Shown: positions 45,580-54,306 of the stretch, one piece after another
How the letters are laid out: the number at the start of each line of letters is the position of its first letter
How positions within the stretch are numbered: the stretch's first letter is position 1
Source: Comamonas aquatica NBRC 14918
GTDB taxonomy: Bacteria > Pseudomonadota > Gammaproteobacteria > Burkholderiales > Burkholderiaceae_C
NCBI RefSeq assembly: GCF_000739875.1
Contig: NZ_BBJR01000044.1
Span: forward strand, 1 to 64,000
Reading direction: 5' to 3'
DNA length: 64,000 nucleotides
Translations under genes and position numbers: made by a program
Notes under the pieces: model-generated
Database searches by the model: none
Told to the model about the DNA's origin: nothing
Seen by the model: the letters and a program-made list of their open reading frames with translations, nothing else

Positions 45580-47015
45580 GCGAGGCCCAGCACCGCGGCA
45601 TCTGGTCCTTGCGCAGCCAGCTGCTGGTGGGCATCTTGCTGCCGGTGATCGCCTGTATCGCGCTGAACATGCTGTGGTCCTACCGCGCCTCGCTGCAGGC
45701 GCTGCACACCGCCTACGACCGCACGCTGCTGGCCTCGGCCAAGACGATCGGCGAGCAGCTGGACGTGGACGGCTATGACGAGCACGCCCGCATCCACGCG
45801 CTGGTGCCGTATTCGGCGCTGGAGGCCTTCGAGGCCGACACCCACACGCGCCTGTACTACCGCGTGTCCAGCCTGGATGGGCAGCTGATCTCCGGCTTTG
45901 ACGACCTGCCCTTCTGGCGCGGCAGCATCCCGGCCCAGCCCCCCTACGCGGCCCTGGTGGACTTCTACGACAGCAGCTACCGCGACCAGCCGGTGCGCAT
46001 CGCCGTGCTGCTGCAACCCGTGTCCAGCGCCACGGGGCGCAGCATGGCCGTGATCCAGGTGGCCGAAACCCTGCAGCTGCGCCACAACCTGGCCTGGAAC
46101 CTACTGACCGAGACCCTGTGGCAGAACGCCGTGCTCCTGGGCCTGCTGGTGCTGACCATCATGATCGTCGTGCAGCGCGTCACGCGCGCCGTGCGCGAGG
46201 TCGGCCACGCCATCGGCCAGCGGCCGCACCATAATTTCCAACCGCTGCAGCGCGACGCCGTGCCGCGTGAGCTGCAGCCCTGGATCGACGGCATGAACCG
46301 CGCCATCGAGCGCCTGCGCGAACTGCTCAGCCACCAAAAGCGCTTTGTGCGCGATGCCTCGCACCAGCTGCGCACCCCGCTGGCGGTGCTGAAGGTGCAG
46401 GTGCAGTCGGCCCGCCAGGGCGACATGCCGCCCGCCACGGCCTTGCAGGAACTCGAGGCCACCGTGGACCGTGCCACGCAGCTGGCCAACCAGATGCTGT
46501 CGCTGGCCAAGGTGGAACAGCTGCGCCAGCAGCCGCAGGCCGCCACCGCCACCGGCTGGGACGCCATCGTGCGCGAGGTGGCGCTGGACCTGGCCCCGCT
46601 GATCGCCGACAAGATGCTGGACTTCGAGCTGCGCGCCGACACGCCCGTGCCGCTGTCCGCACACGAATGGATGCTGCGCGAGCTGGTGCGCAACCTGCTG
46701 CACAACGCCATCCGCCATGCGCCACCGGGCAGCGCCCTGCTGGTCACGCTGACCCCGCAGGCCGACAGGCAGCACGCCTGCCTGCACATCATCGACCAGG
46801 GCCCGGGCCTGTCCGAAGAGCTGCTGCAGCGCCTGTACCAGCCGTTTTCGGCCGGGGACACGCGCAATGGCTCCGGCCTGGGGCTGGCCATCTGCCTGGA
46901 AATCGTCCAGGCGCTGCACGGCCGCCTGGAGCTGCACAACCGCCAGCAGGGCCCGCGCATCCTGGGCCTGGAGGCCATGGCCTGCCTGCCCATGGCCCCG
47001 GCCGAGGGCGCCTGA
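45576..47015 (+). CDS. tctE: Sensor histidine kinase TctE
   Basis: The 479-residue kinase has an N-terminal membrane helix, a periplasmic sensor of about 130 residues, a second helix (NAVLLGLLVLTIMIVVQRV), the phospho-His in FVRDASHQLRTPLAVLK, and ATPase boxes N (LVRNLLHNAIRH), G1 (IIDQGPGLSEE) and G2 (NGSGLGLAICLEIVQALHG). Its ATG overlaps the tctD stop by 4 bases. It should sense external tricarboxylates. Confidence 0.93.
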   Translation: MSEAQHRGIWSLRSQLLVGILLPVIACIALNMLWSYRASLQALHTAYDRTLLASAKTIGEQLDVDGYDEHARIHALVPYSALEAFEADTHTRLYYRVSSLDGQLISGFDDLPFWRGSIPAQPPYAALVDFYDSSYRDQPVRIAVLLQPVSSATGRSMAVIQVAETLQLRHNLAWNLLTETLWQNAVLLGLLVLTIMIVVQRVTRAVREVGHAIGQRPHHNFQPLQRDAVPRELQPWIDGMNRAIERLRELLSHQKRFVRDASHQLRTPLAVLKVQVQSARQGDMPPATALQELEATVDRATQLANQMLSLAKVEQLRQQPQAATATGWDAIVREVALDLAPLIADKMLDFELRADTPVPLSAHEWMLRELVRNLLHNAIRHAPPGSALLVTLTPQADRQHACLHIIDQGPGLSEELLQRLYQPFSAGDTRNGSGLGLAICLEIVQALHGRLELHNRQQGPRILGLEAMACLPMAPAEGA

Positions 47016-47294
47016 GGGCGGCCGCCCGCGCCCGCAATAACCTCGAACCCTGAGCGGTTATCGCCCGGTTTTTGCGGGCCCGGGGAACGGTGGCCGCAAC
47101 GCCCGCCCGGCCCATGCGCCTGGGGCGCTATGCATAGCGAAGCACTCTGCTGTAAGACATAAATCCCAAGCAATCCTAAGCCCATCCTGCACATCGCGCT
47201 ATCAAAAATATCAGCAGAATGCCCGTTTCGCCGCGCATGCCGGGTGCATGCGCGCAGCCGCAACAACATTCGATAGCACAGGCAGGAAACAACA

Positions 47295-48602
47295 ATGGGT
47301 GAAGCGCAGCAGGACAAGGCCGCACGGGTCGTGATCGTGGGGGGTGGGGTCGCGGGGCTGGAAATCGCCTCGGCACTGGGCAAGCTGCGCGACCCGCACA
47401 CCGCCTCGGTGACCCTGGTCGATGCCGATTCCGCCCACGTCTGGAAGCCCATGCTGCACACGATTGCCGCCGGCACGCGCGACCTGGCGCAGCAGCAGAC
47501 CACCTACCTGGCCCAGGCCACGGACGCCCGCTTCGCCTACCAGCCCGGCGCCATGGAAGGGCTGGACCGCGCACGCAAGGAAATCATCCTGTCCGCCATC
47601 TGTGCCCCCGACGGGCGTGAAATGGTGCCCGCGCGCCGCATCGGTTACGACAAGCTGGTCATCGCTGTCGGCAGCGGGGCCAACGACTTCGGCACGCCCG
47701 GCGTGCTGGAGCATTGCTACATGATCGATTCGCGCCGCAAGGCCGACGACTTCAACCGCGAAATCCGCCTGCGCATGGTGCGCGGCATGACCGAGGGCGA
47801 GACCCTGCAGGTGGCCATCGTCGGCGCCGGCGCCACCGGCGTGGAGCTGGCAGCCGAGCTGGTGCAGCTGTCCGAAAGCGCCGAAGCCTATGGCGCGCTG
47901 GGGCGGGCCGCCAAATTCCGCATCGTGCTGATCGAGGCCGGGCCGCGCATCCTGCCCAGCTTCCCCGAGGAGATCTCCCAGGCCACCCAGCAGCGCCTGG
48001 AGCACCTGGGCGTGCGGGTGCTGGTCGGCCGCCGCGTGCAGGCGGCACTGGCCAACGGCCTGCTGCTGGATGGCGACGAGGTCATCCCCGCCGGGCTCAG
48101 CGTCTGGGCCGCCGGCGTGAAGGCGCCCAGTTTCCTGGCCCAACTGGGCCTGCCCGTCACGCGCGGCAACCAGTTGATCGTGAACGACGACCTGCAGACC
48201 GCCGACCCCGACATCTACGCCGTGGGCGACTGCGCCAGCTACACCCTGCCCGGCCAGAGCACACCGCTGCCGCCCACCGCCCAGGTGGCCCACCAGCAGG
48301 CGCGCTACCTGATCGAACTGCTGCCCAAGGTGCTGGCCAGCCGCCAGCCGTATGCCGGCAAGGGCTTTGCCTACCGCGACTTCGGGGCGCTGGTGTCGCT
48401 GGCCAACTACGACGCCTATGGCTCGCTGGGCAAGTTCGGGCTGTTCAACGGCGGCATGATCAAGGGCCGGCTGGCCATGCTCAGCCACATCTGGCTGTAC
48501 CGCTCGCACCAGGCGCGCCTGTACGGCTTCTGGCGCGGCGGCCTGCTGTGGCTGGTGGATTTGATGAACTCCCGCCTGCGCCCCACCATCCGGCTGGATT
48601 GA
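47295..48602 (+). CDS. ndh: Type II NADH:quinone oxidoreductase
   Basis: The 435-residue membrane-attached flavoprotein passes electrons from NADH to quinone without pumping protons. It has an FAD-binding start VVIVGGGVAGLEIASALG, an NADH-binding fold VAIVGAGATGVELAAELVQ, and DIYAVGDCASY plus TAQVAHQQARYL for FAD/quinone contact. The C-terminal amphipathic helix (SHIWLYRSHQARLYGF...) attaches it to the membrane. GGCAGGAAACAAC precedes the ATG. It is a single gene; the 279-base spacer behind tctE shows a small stem ATAACC / GGTTAT near 47037. Confidence 0.93.
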   Translation: MGEAQQDKAARVVIVGGGVAGLEIASALGKLRDPHTASVTLVDADSAHVWKPMLHTIAAGTRDLAQQQTTYLAQATDARFAYQPGAMEGLDRARKEIILSAICAPDGREMVPARRIGYDKLVIAVGSGANDFGTPGVLEHCYMIDSRRKADDFNREIRLRMVRGMTEGETLQVAIVGAGATGVELAAELVQLSESAEAYGALGRAAKFRIVLIEAGPRILPSFPEEISQATQQRLEHLGVRVLVGRRVQAALANGLLLDGDEVIPAGLSVWAAGVKAPSFLAQLGLPVTRGNQLIVNDDLQTADPDIYAVGDCASYTLPGQSTPLPPTAQVAHQQARYLIELLPKVLASRQPYAGKGFAYRDFGALVSLANYDAYGSLGKFGLFNGGMIKGRLAMLSHIWLYRSHQARLYGFWRGGLLWLVDLMNSRLRPTIRLD

Positions 48603-48726
48603 CCCCAAGCGCCGCTAACCCCCAGCCCATCGAAGATTGGCGTCCGAGACGCAGCGTAAAGCCGCAGGCAGTCCCCGCGTACGACCAGGCCCAGCAACGA
48701 CGTACCAGGGGTCACGCTAGTGGGTA

Positions 48727-48822
48727 TAAAAAATGGAGCTGACCACGCAGCCCCTCCGCGCTTTTCAGAACGATTCGCTTTGAAATGCAGGCGGAAGGCG
48801 CGCAGTCAGCTCCTTTTTTTGA
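48727..48822. repeat. Dispersed palindromic repeat, copy F (convergent spacer)
   Basis: The arms AAAAAATGGAGCTGACCACGC and GCGCAGTCAGCTCCTTTTTTT flank a less regular inner part with CCTCCGC / GCGGAAGG. It lies between the convergent ndh and cobT stops and can terminate both. Confidence 0.75.
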
Positions 48823-48829
48823 AAAAGCT

Positions 48830-49909
48830 TCAGCCGGCCTTGGTAGCCACGCCGGCCGAGGTGAAGCTGGCCATCTCGCGCAGGATGGCGCAGGCCGCGG
48901 GCAGCAGCGGCCAGGCTGCCGCCGCCCCGGAACCCTCGCCCAGGCGCAACTGCCAGTCCAGCAAGGGCCGCGCACCCAGCGCCTGCAGCAGCAGGGTGTG
49001 GCCGGGCTCGCCGGAGCGGTGGGCGTACACGCAGCGCTGCAGCACCGCAGGCTGCAGGCGGCTGGCCACCAGCACCGCCGCCGTGGTGATGAAGCCATCG
49101 ACCACGATCACGCGCCGCTCGGCCGCGGCCTGCAGCACGGCGCCGACCATGGTCGCCACCTCCAGCCCACCCATGGCGGCCAGCACCGGCAGCGGCTCGG
49201 TCACGGCGGCATGCGTCTGCAGCACCTGCAGCAGCAAAGCGATCTTGCGTTGCACGCCCTGCGGATCCAGGCCCGTGCCCATGCCCGTGACCTCCGCCAC
49301 GGACACACCGCACAGCCGCGACAGCAGCAGCGAGGCGGTGGAGGTGTTGCCAATCCCCATCTCGCCCAGCAGCAAGGCATTGCCCGGCAGGCGCTTGACC
49401 AGCTCCACCCCGTTGCGGATGGCCAGCGCGCATTCCTGCTCGGTCATGGCTGGACCCTGGCTGCAGTCCTGCGTGCCATAGGCCACCTTGCGACGCCACA
49501 GGCGCGGCTGGCCGGCCTTGGGCAGCTTGTCCTCGGGGTCCTGCTCGCGGGCGGCAAAGTCGCGCGCCACGCCGCAGTCCACCACATTCAGGGCAATGCC
49601 ATGCTGGCGCGCCAGCACGCTCACGGCCGCGCCGCCGGCCATGAAGTTCTCCACCATCTGCCAGGTCACGTCCACGGGGTAGGCCGACACACCGCGCGCC
49701 GCCAGGCCATGGTCGGCCGCAAACACCACCATCTGCGGCGCCTCCAGCACCGGGGTGTCGCTGCCCAGGATGCAGGCCAGGCGGTGCGCCAGCTGCTCCA
49801 GCACGCCCAGGGAGCCCACGGGCTTGGTCTTCACGTCCAGCAAGCCCTGCACATGGGCGGCAAATGTGGCGTCCTCGATCGAAGCCACGTCAGGAATCAC
49901 GGTCGACAT
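48830..49909 (-). CDS. cobT: Nicotinate-nucleotide:dimethylbenzimidazole phosphoribosyltransferase
   Basis: The 359-residue CobT activates 5,6-dimethylbenzimidazole as alpha-ribazole phosphate for the cobalamin lower loop. Family blocks are DHGLAARGVSAYP, MAGGAAVSVLARQHGI, LLLGEMGIGNTSTASLL (with the catalytic Glu) and VDGFITTAAVLVA. The start at 49909 is preferred over the ATG at 49915 because GAGGG then has normal spacing. A terminator-like hairpin lies only 22-40 bases upstream. It is the last gene of the cobalamin block; BluB, which makes its substrate, is encoded in the same block. Confidence 0.94.
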   Translation of the reverse strand: MSTVIPDVASIEDATFAAHVQGLLDVKTKPVGSLGVLEQLAHRLACILGSDTPVLEAPQMVVFAADHGLAARGVSAYPVDVTWQMVENFMAGGAAVSVLARQHGIALNVVDCGVARDFAAREQDPEDKLPKAGQPRLWRRKVAYGTQDCSQGPAMTEQECALAIRNGVELVKRLPGNALLLGEMGIGNTSTASLLLSRLCGVSVAEVTGMGTGLDPQGVQRKIALLLQVLQTHAAVTEPLPVLAAMGGLEVATMVGAVLQAAAERRVIVVDGFITTAAVLVASRLQPAVLQRCVYAHRSGEPGHTLLLQALGARPLLDWQLRLGEGSGAAAAWPLLPAACAILREMASFTSAGVATKAG

Positions 49910-49929
49910 TTCCATCCCTCATCACACAC

Positions 49930-49949
49930 AAAAAAGGCGCTCCAGCGCC
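49930..49949 (-). terminator. Terminator-like hairpin directly before cobT
   Basis: The stem GGCGC / GCGCC with a 4-base loop is followed on the minus strand by T6 and then, after about 16 bases, by the cobT start. As it lies before, not after, a gene, it may be an attenuator or a second barrier to read-through. Confidence 0.55.
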
Positions 49950-50010
49950 CGGGCCCAAGTATGCGCCTGCGTCCATGGCCTTGCCCCGCACCACATCAAT
50001 CGCGGGCAAG

Positions 50011-50032
50011 AAAAAACCCGGCCAGGCCGGGT
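50011..50032 (-). terminator. Terminator of the His/Met-rich protein gene
   Basis: The palindromic stem ACCCGGCC / GGCCGGGT is followed on the minus strand by T6. It lies 26 bases beyond the stop. Confidence 0.8.
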
Positions 50033-50057
50033 CGGGGGTACTGGGCAGCGCAGGCGC

Positions 50058-50609
50058 TTACTTGCGCATCGGCTCCATGGGCTGGGGCATCGGCTGCTGC
50101 ATCATGGGCGCGTGCGGCATGGGCTGCTGCATCATGTGGGGGTGCTGGGCGGGCGGTGCGGCGGGCACCTCGATGGTCTGGGTGTATTCGCGGATCACCC
50201 CCCCGCCCTCGACGCTGCCGGAGAGCTGCGGTTGCTGCACGCGCGCCACACAGGCACTGCGGTCCAGCTCCTTGAAGATGTCGCAGCGGCGCAAGGCGTT
50301 GCGCTGCAGTTCATCCATGCCCATGCCCGGGGGGTTGACCGGCCCCTGCCCGCGGCGCTGTTCCGCCGCGACGGCCGCGGCCTCGCGCTGCTGCGGGCTC
50401 ATGGCCGTGCCCTGGGTCCCGTGGTGCGGCATGGCGCGATGGTGCGGCGCCTTGGCCGGATGGTGGGGGGCTGCAGGGTGGTGCGCCCCAGGGGTGAGCG
50501 CAGCGGGAGCGGACGCGGGAGCAGCGGTTTGCGCCTGGGCCAAGCTTGCGCCGGCCAGTGCCACCATGCACAGGCCCAGGCGCCAGGAAGGGGTCCATTG
50601 CAACTTCAT
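50058..50609 (-). CDS. Secreted His/Met/Pro-rich protein in the cobalamin block
   Basis: The 183-residue protein has a signal peptide (MKLQWTPSWRLGLCMVALAG..., cleavage near AQA-Q). A low-complexity region of His pairs follows (HHPAAPHHPAKAPHH, PHHG), then a small domain with two cysteines (LRRCDIFKELDRSACVARVQ) leading into SGSVEGGGVIREY. The C-terminal tail repeats MMQQPMP twice. The Cys/GSVEGGG pattern is one I recall from small secreted proteins of unknown function in this family of bacteria. His and Met runs suggest metal binding; the neighbouring genes suggest cobalt, which is speculation. AAGGAG lies 9 bases before the ATG. Confidence 0.65.
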   Translation of the reverse strand: MKLQWTPSWRLGLCMVALAGASLAQAQTAAPASAPAALTPGAHHPAAPHHPAKAPHHRAMPHHGTQGTAMSPQQREAAAVAAEQRRGQGPVNPPGMGMDELQRNALRRCDIFKELDRSACVARVQQPQLSGSVEGGGVIREYTQTIEVPAAPPAQHPHMMQQPMPHAPMMQQPMPQPMEPMRK

Positions 50610-50727
50610 CAAAGCATTCTCCTTGGATGACAAACAATGCCAACAGCATGCCTGCCATGGCCCGGCATGGACTATCAGCCCAGCCCGCCCAGCCTTGCAG
50701 GCACAAGCCTACAACCGTAGCACCCGC

Positions 50728-52227
50728 TTACACCTCTTGCGCAAACCAGGCCTGCACGCCCTCGGCCAGGCGGGCAAACACCACCTCCAGCGACGGGGCC
50801 TGGGCGCCGAACAAGGCCTGGACAAAGGCCGTGTTCTCCAGCATGCCGTGCCAGTAGGTGCCCCAAATGTGGCCGGGGCCGTTCTGCCAGACCAGGCCCG
50901 GCACCACCTCCCGGGAACGCTGCGGCTGGCCGGCCTCCATGTCGGTGCGCAGCTGCGTCTGGCCGTGGTGGATTTCATAGACGTCCAACGCCATGCCCGC
51001 CAGCGACGACCAGGGCCCGTGCAGCGCCGGCAGGTGCACGCGCACGCGGCGCACGGTCTTGTCCGGCGCAAACAGCGTGACCAGTGGCAGCAGGCCCAGG
51101 CCGGCGGCGTTACCGTCCACACCGTGCAGGTCGATCAGGGCCTCGCCCAACATCTGCAGCCCCCCGCAAATGCCCAGCACCCGGCGCCCGGCATGGGCAT
51201 GCGCCACGACCGCAGCGTCCAGCCCCTGGCTGCGCATCCAGTCCAGGTCGGCCGCCGTGGCCTTGGAGCCCGGCAGGATCACCCAGTCCGCACCCTGCAG
51301 TTGGGCCGGGCTGCGCGCCCAGACCACGCGCACGCCGGGCAGGTTCAGCAACGGCTGGAATTCATCGTGGTTGCTCATGCGCGGATAGGCCACGATGGCC
51401 ACCGTGGTGTGGATGGCCCCGGCGCCCGTGCTGCGGGCATCGAACACGCCGTCCTCCTCGGGCAGGCCATGGTTCCACTGCATGGGGATGGTGGCCACCG
51501 TGGGCACGCCGGTACGCTCCTGCAGCATCTGCGGCGCCGGGGCCAGCAGGCGTGCATCGCCCCGGAACTTGTTGAGCACGAAGCCGCGCAGCAAGGCCTG
51601 CTCCTCGGGCGGCAGCAGGGCCCAGGTGCCGTACAGGTGGGCGAAGGCGCCGCCCCGGTCGATGTCCGCCACCAGCAGGCAGTGCGCCTGGCCATGCCGG
51701 GCCACGCGCATGTTGACCACATCGCTGCTGTGCAGGTTGATCTCGGCCGGGGAGCCGGCCCCCTCGATCACCACCACGTCGTTCTCGGCCCGCAGGCTGT
51801 CCAGGGCCTGGGCAATCTGCGGCCACACGTGCTGGCTGCGCCCGCGCCAGGGCATGGCCGACAGCGCGGCATCCACCTGGCCCAGCAGCACCACCTGGCT
51901 GCGCGTGTCGGCCTCGGGCTTGAGCAGCAGCGGGTTCATGCGCACATCGGGCACGCAGCCGGCGGCCAGGGCCTGCAGGTACTGGGCCGTACCGATCTCG
52001 CCCCACTGCCCGTCCGGCGTGGCCACCACGCGGGCGTTGTTGCTCATGTTCTGCGCCTTGAAAGGCGCCACCTTGTAGCCCTGGGCGCGGTACCAGGCGC
52101 ACAGGGCCGTGGCCACCCAGCTCTTGCCGGCGTTGCTGCTGGTGCCCAGCACCATGACGCACAGGGCCTGGGTCTGCCCGGGCTGCGGCCGCGGCAGGCG
52201 GACGGGATCGAATGCGGTCGGACTCAT
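50728..52227 (-). CDS. cobQ: Cobyric acid synthase (amidotransferase)
   Basis: The 499-residue enzyme amidates four carboxyls of adenosylcobyrinate a,c-diamide. It has an N-terminal P-loop-like synthetase domain (VMVLGTSSNAGKSWVATALC, KAQNMSNNARVV) and a C-terminal triad glutaminase domain with Cys in VLGICGGLQMLGE and His in GTYWHGMLEN. The start overlaps the stop of the decarboxylase gene by 4 bases. Missing corrin-ring genes mean its substrate would come from elsewhere in the genome or from salvage. Confidence 0.94.
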   Translation of the reverse strand: MSPTAFDPVRLPRPQPGQTQALCVMVLGTSSNAGKSWVATALCAWYRAQGYKVAPFKAQNMSNNARVVATPDGQWGEIGTAQYLQALAAGCVPDVRMNPLLLKPEADTRSQVVLLGQVDAALSAMPWRGRSQHVWPQIAQALDSLRAENDVVVIEGAGSPAEINLHSSDVVNMRVARHGQAHCLLVADIDRGGAFAHLYGTWALLPPEEQALLRGFVLNKFRGDARLLAPAPQMLQERTGVPTVATIPMQWNHGLPEEDGVFDARSTGAGAIHTTVAIVAYPRMSNHDEFQPLLNLPGVRVVWARSPAQLQGADWVILPGSKATAADLDWMRSQGLDAAVVAHAHAGRRVLGICGGLQMLGEALIDLHGVDGNAAGLGLLPLVTLFAPDKTVRRVRVHLPALHGPWSSLAGMALDVYEIHHGQTQLRTDMEAGQPQRSREVVPGLVWQNGPGHIWGTYWHGMLENTAFVQALFGAQAPSLEVVFARLAEGVQAWFAQEV

Positions 52228-53246
52228 GCCAACTCCTTGAGGTTCATCGCCGCCCAGGCCTGCGCCAGGGCCTGCTGGGAGGCCGGCGGCAGCACGCCCA
52301 GGCGCACACAGCCGGGCAGGCCAAAGCTGTGGGCATCGCGCAGCTTGATGCCCTGCGCGCGCAACACGGCCAGGGCCTGCGCCATGCGCGCCTGCCCGTC
52401 CTGGGGCCAGCGCGCCACGAAATAATTGGCCCGGTGCCCCGGCAGCACCTGCCAGCCCAGCCGGGCACACAGCTGCACTTGCTGCGCCTTCCAGGCCCGC
52501 AGCTGCACCAGGCTGGCCTGCAGCCAGGCCTGCACCGGCGGGGTGGTCCAGGCCTGCAGCATGGCCACGCCGTGGGCCCCCACCACCCAGGAGGGGGCCA
52601 GATCGCGCAGCGCCGCCAGCTCCTGCGGCGTGGCCTGTACGGGCGCAATCGCGTAAGCGGCGCGCACCCCGGTCATGCCCAGGGCCTTGTTGGGGGTCCA
52701 CATCTGCCACACGTGGTCCAGGTTCGGCTGCACCGCGGCCGGCTCCAGCTGCAACGGGACATAGGCGCAGTCCAGCACGCGCCAGGCCCCCGCCGGGGCC
52801 GGCGATGGCCACAGCGGCCAGACGTCCTCGTCCAGGCCCAGGGGGCTGGACGGGGCACAGGCCCAGTGCAGCCCGGGGCCACCCGCGTGCGGGCTGCGCG
52901 GAACCACCGGCAACTGCCACAGACGCGCGGCATGCGGGTAGTCGCCATAGTGGTGCGGCGGCAGGCTGACCTGGCGGGCCCCGCTGCGCACGGCATGCAG
53001 GGTCAGGCGGTGGATGCATTCGCTGGCACTGCCGGCCAGCAGCACGCGCGCCGGGTCCACGCCGTGGAAGGCCGCGAGGGCTGCGCGCAGGTCGGTGTAG
53101 GCCGGGTCCGGGTACTGGGCCACGTGCGCGGCCTGCAGCGCCGCCACGACCTGCGGGCACGGGCCGCAGGCATTGCGATTGGTGGAAAAATCGTGCGCCG
53201 GCACGCCCAGTGCGTCCGTGCCACCGTGGATCTGGGCCTCAGCCAT
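52224..53246 (-). CDS. cobC: Threonine-phosphate decarboxylase-like aminotransferase (CobC/CobD)
   Basis: The 340-residue fold I PLP enzyme has HDFSTNRNACGP near the N-terminus, VLDCAYVPL (Asp for PLP) and the PLP lysine in TPNKALGMTGVRAAYA. In this genomic setting it should make (R)-1-amino-2-propanol phosphate from threonine phosphate for CbiB to attach. It overlaps cbiB by 8 bases and cobQ by 4. The name differs between systems: cobD in Salmonella, cobC in Pseudomonas. Lower similarity than its neighbours leaves some doubt over exact substrate. Confidence 0.85.
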   Translation of the reverse strand: MAEAQIHGGTDALGVPAHDFSTNRNACGPCPQVVAALQAAHVAQYPDPAYTDLRAALAAFHGVDPARVLLAGSASECIHRLTLHAVRSGARQVSLPPHHYGDYPHAARLWQLPVVPRSPHAGGPGLHWACAPSSPLGLDEDVWPLWPSPAPAGAWRVLDCAYVPLQLEPAAVQPNLDHVWQMWTPNKALGMTGVRAAYAIAPVQATPQELAALRDLAPSWVVGAHGVAMLQAWTTPPVQAWLQASLVQLRAWKAQQVQLCARLGWQVLPGHRANYFVARWPQDGQARMAQALAVLRAQGIKLRDAHSFGLPGCVRLGVLPPASQQALAQAWAAMNLKELA

Positions 53247-54306
53247 GGGCGATCACCCCCAGGCCCAGCAGCACCACCAGCGCGGCCACCGCGCAGGCCC
53301 CGACCACGCGCGCGGCCAGGCCCACGGCCTGCTGCACCTGCGCGGCCTGGGGCACCTGGCCCTGCGGGTTCAGCACATAGACGCCGGGCTTGCCCAGGCG
53401 CACGCCCAGGGCCAGCGCCATGCAGCCCATGGGCCAGCCGCCATTGGGCGAAGGCGTGATGGCCGCATCGCGGCGCAACGCGGACCAGGCCACGCCATGT
53501 GCCACGCCGGCCAGCAGCAGGGCCGTCAGGCGCGCAGGCAACCAGTTCAGCACATCGTCCGCACGCGCTGCCCATTTGCCGGCCCACTGCCAGTGGCGGC
53601 GCTGCGCGCCCTGCCCGCGCCAACCCGGGTAGCCCCACATGGCATCGGCGGTGTTGGCCAGCCGGTACAGCGCCGCGCCCGGCAGGCCGGCCAGCAGGAA
53701 CCAGAACAAGGGAGCGATGACGGAGTCGCTGAGGTTCTCAGCCAGGGTCTCGATCACGCTTTCGCGCACCGTGCCCGCGTCCAGCTGCGTGGTGTCGCGG
53801 CTGACCAGCCAGGACAGGCGCTCGCGCCCTGCGGGCAACGACTGCTGCAGGGCGGCCTCGACGGCCAGCACCTCGTCCTGGAGCATGCGCCACGCCAGCA
53901 GCGGCTTGAGCAGCACGCCCAGCACCAGGCCCTGCCCCCACCAGGCCTGCGGTGGCAACAGCCACTGGCACAGGGCATAGACCACAAAAAAGAGAGCTGC
54001 CAGCGCGCACCACGCGGTCATTCCCAGTACAAAAGACCTGTAATCCCTGGTTCTTTCAGCGCAGGGCGCTATCCATTTACCCAAGGCCCCCAGCAGCTTG
54101 CCCATCAGCACCACGGGGTGCAGCCACACAGGGGGTTCGCCCCACAGGCGGTCCAGCAGCAGGGCCACCAGCACCGCCAGCGCGGCCGACATGAGTTGCT
54201 GCGCCCAGAAAAGCTGCGAGGCGCCCTCGGCGCCCCACAGTTGCCAGGCCCAGGCCAGCGGGCTCAGGGCCACGGCCAGCACGGCCGTCACATCCATAGC
54301 GATCAT
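53239..54306 (-). CDS. cbiB: Adenosylcobinamide-phosphate synthase CbiB, with a repeat-derived segment
   Basis: The 355-residue inner-membrane enzyme attaches aminopropanol phosphate to adenosylcobyric acid. Family marks are LLLDRLWGEPPVWLHPVVLMGK, SVIAPLFWFLLAGLPGAALYR and ANTADAMWGYPGWRGQGA. Residues about 77-108 (KWIAPCAERTRDYRSFVLG and the next dozen) are encoded by a copy of the dispersed repeat at 53984-54078. They replace the usual basic link between the first conserved block and the next helix, and the reading frame is kept. The ATG overlaps the bluB stop by 4 bases, and the gene overlaps the decarboxylase gene by 8. Confidence 0.92.
   Translation of the reverse strand: MIAMDVTAVLAVALSPLAWAWQLWGAEGASQLFWAQQLMSAALAVLVALLLDRLWGEPPVWLHPVVLMGKLLGALGKWIAPCAERTRDYRSFVLGMTAWCALAALFFVVYALCQWLLPPQAWWGQGLVLGVLLKPLLAWRMLQDEVLAVEAALQQSLPAGRERLSWLVSRDTTQLDAGTVRESVIETLAENLSDSVIAPLFWFLLAGLPGAALYRLANTADAMWGYPGWRGQGAQRRHWQWAGKWAARADDVLNWLPARLTALLLAGVAHGVAWSALRRDAAITPSPNGGWPMGCMALALGVRLGKPGVYVLNPQGQVPQAAQVQQAVGLAARVVGACAVAALVVLLGLGVIAHG
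53984..54078. repeat. Dispersed palindromic repeat, copy G, inside cbiB
   Basis: The arm ACAAAAAAGAGAGCTGCCAGC matches the AAAAAAGAGAGC arms of copies B and C. The far arm reads TTCAGCGCAGGGCGCTATCC, as in copy H (TTCAGCGCCAGGCGCTATCT). The inner part has AAAAGACCTGTAATCCCTGGTT. The element is about 95 bases and is read through in frame by cbiB. Confidence 0.75.
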
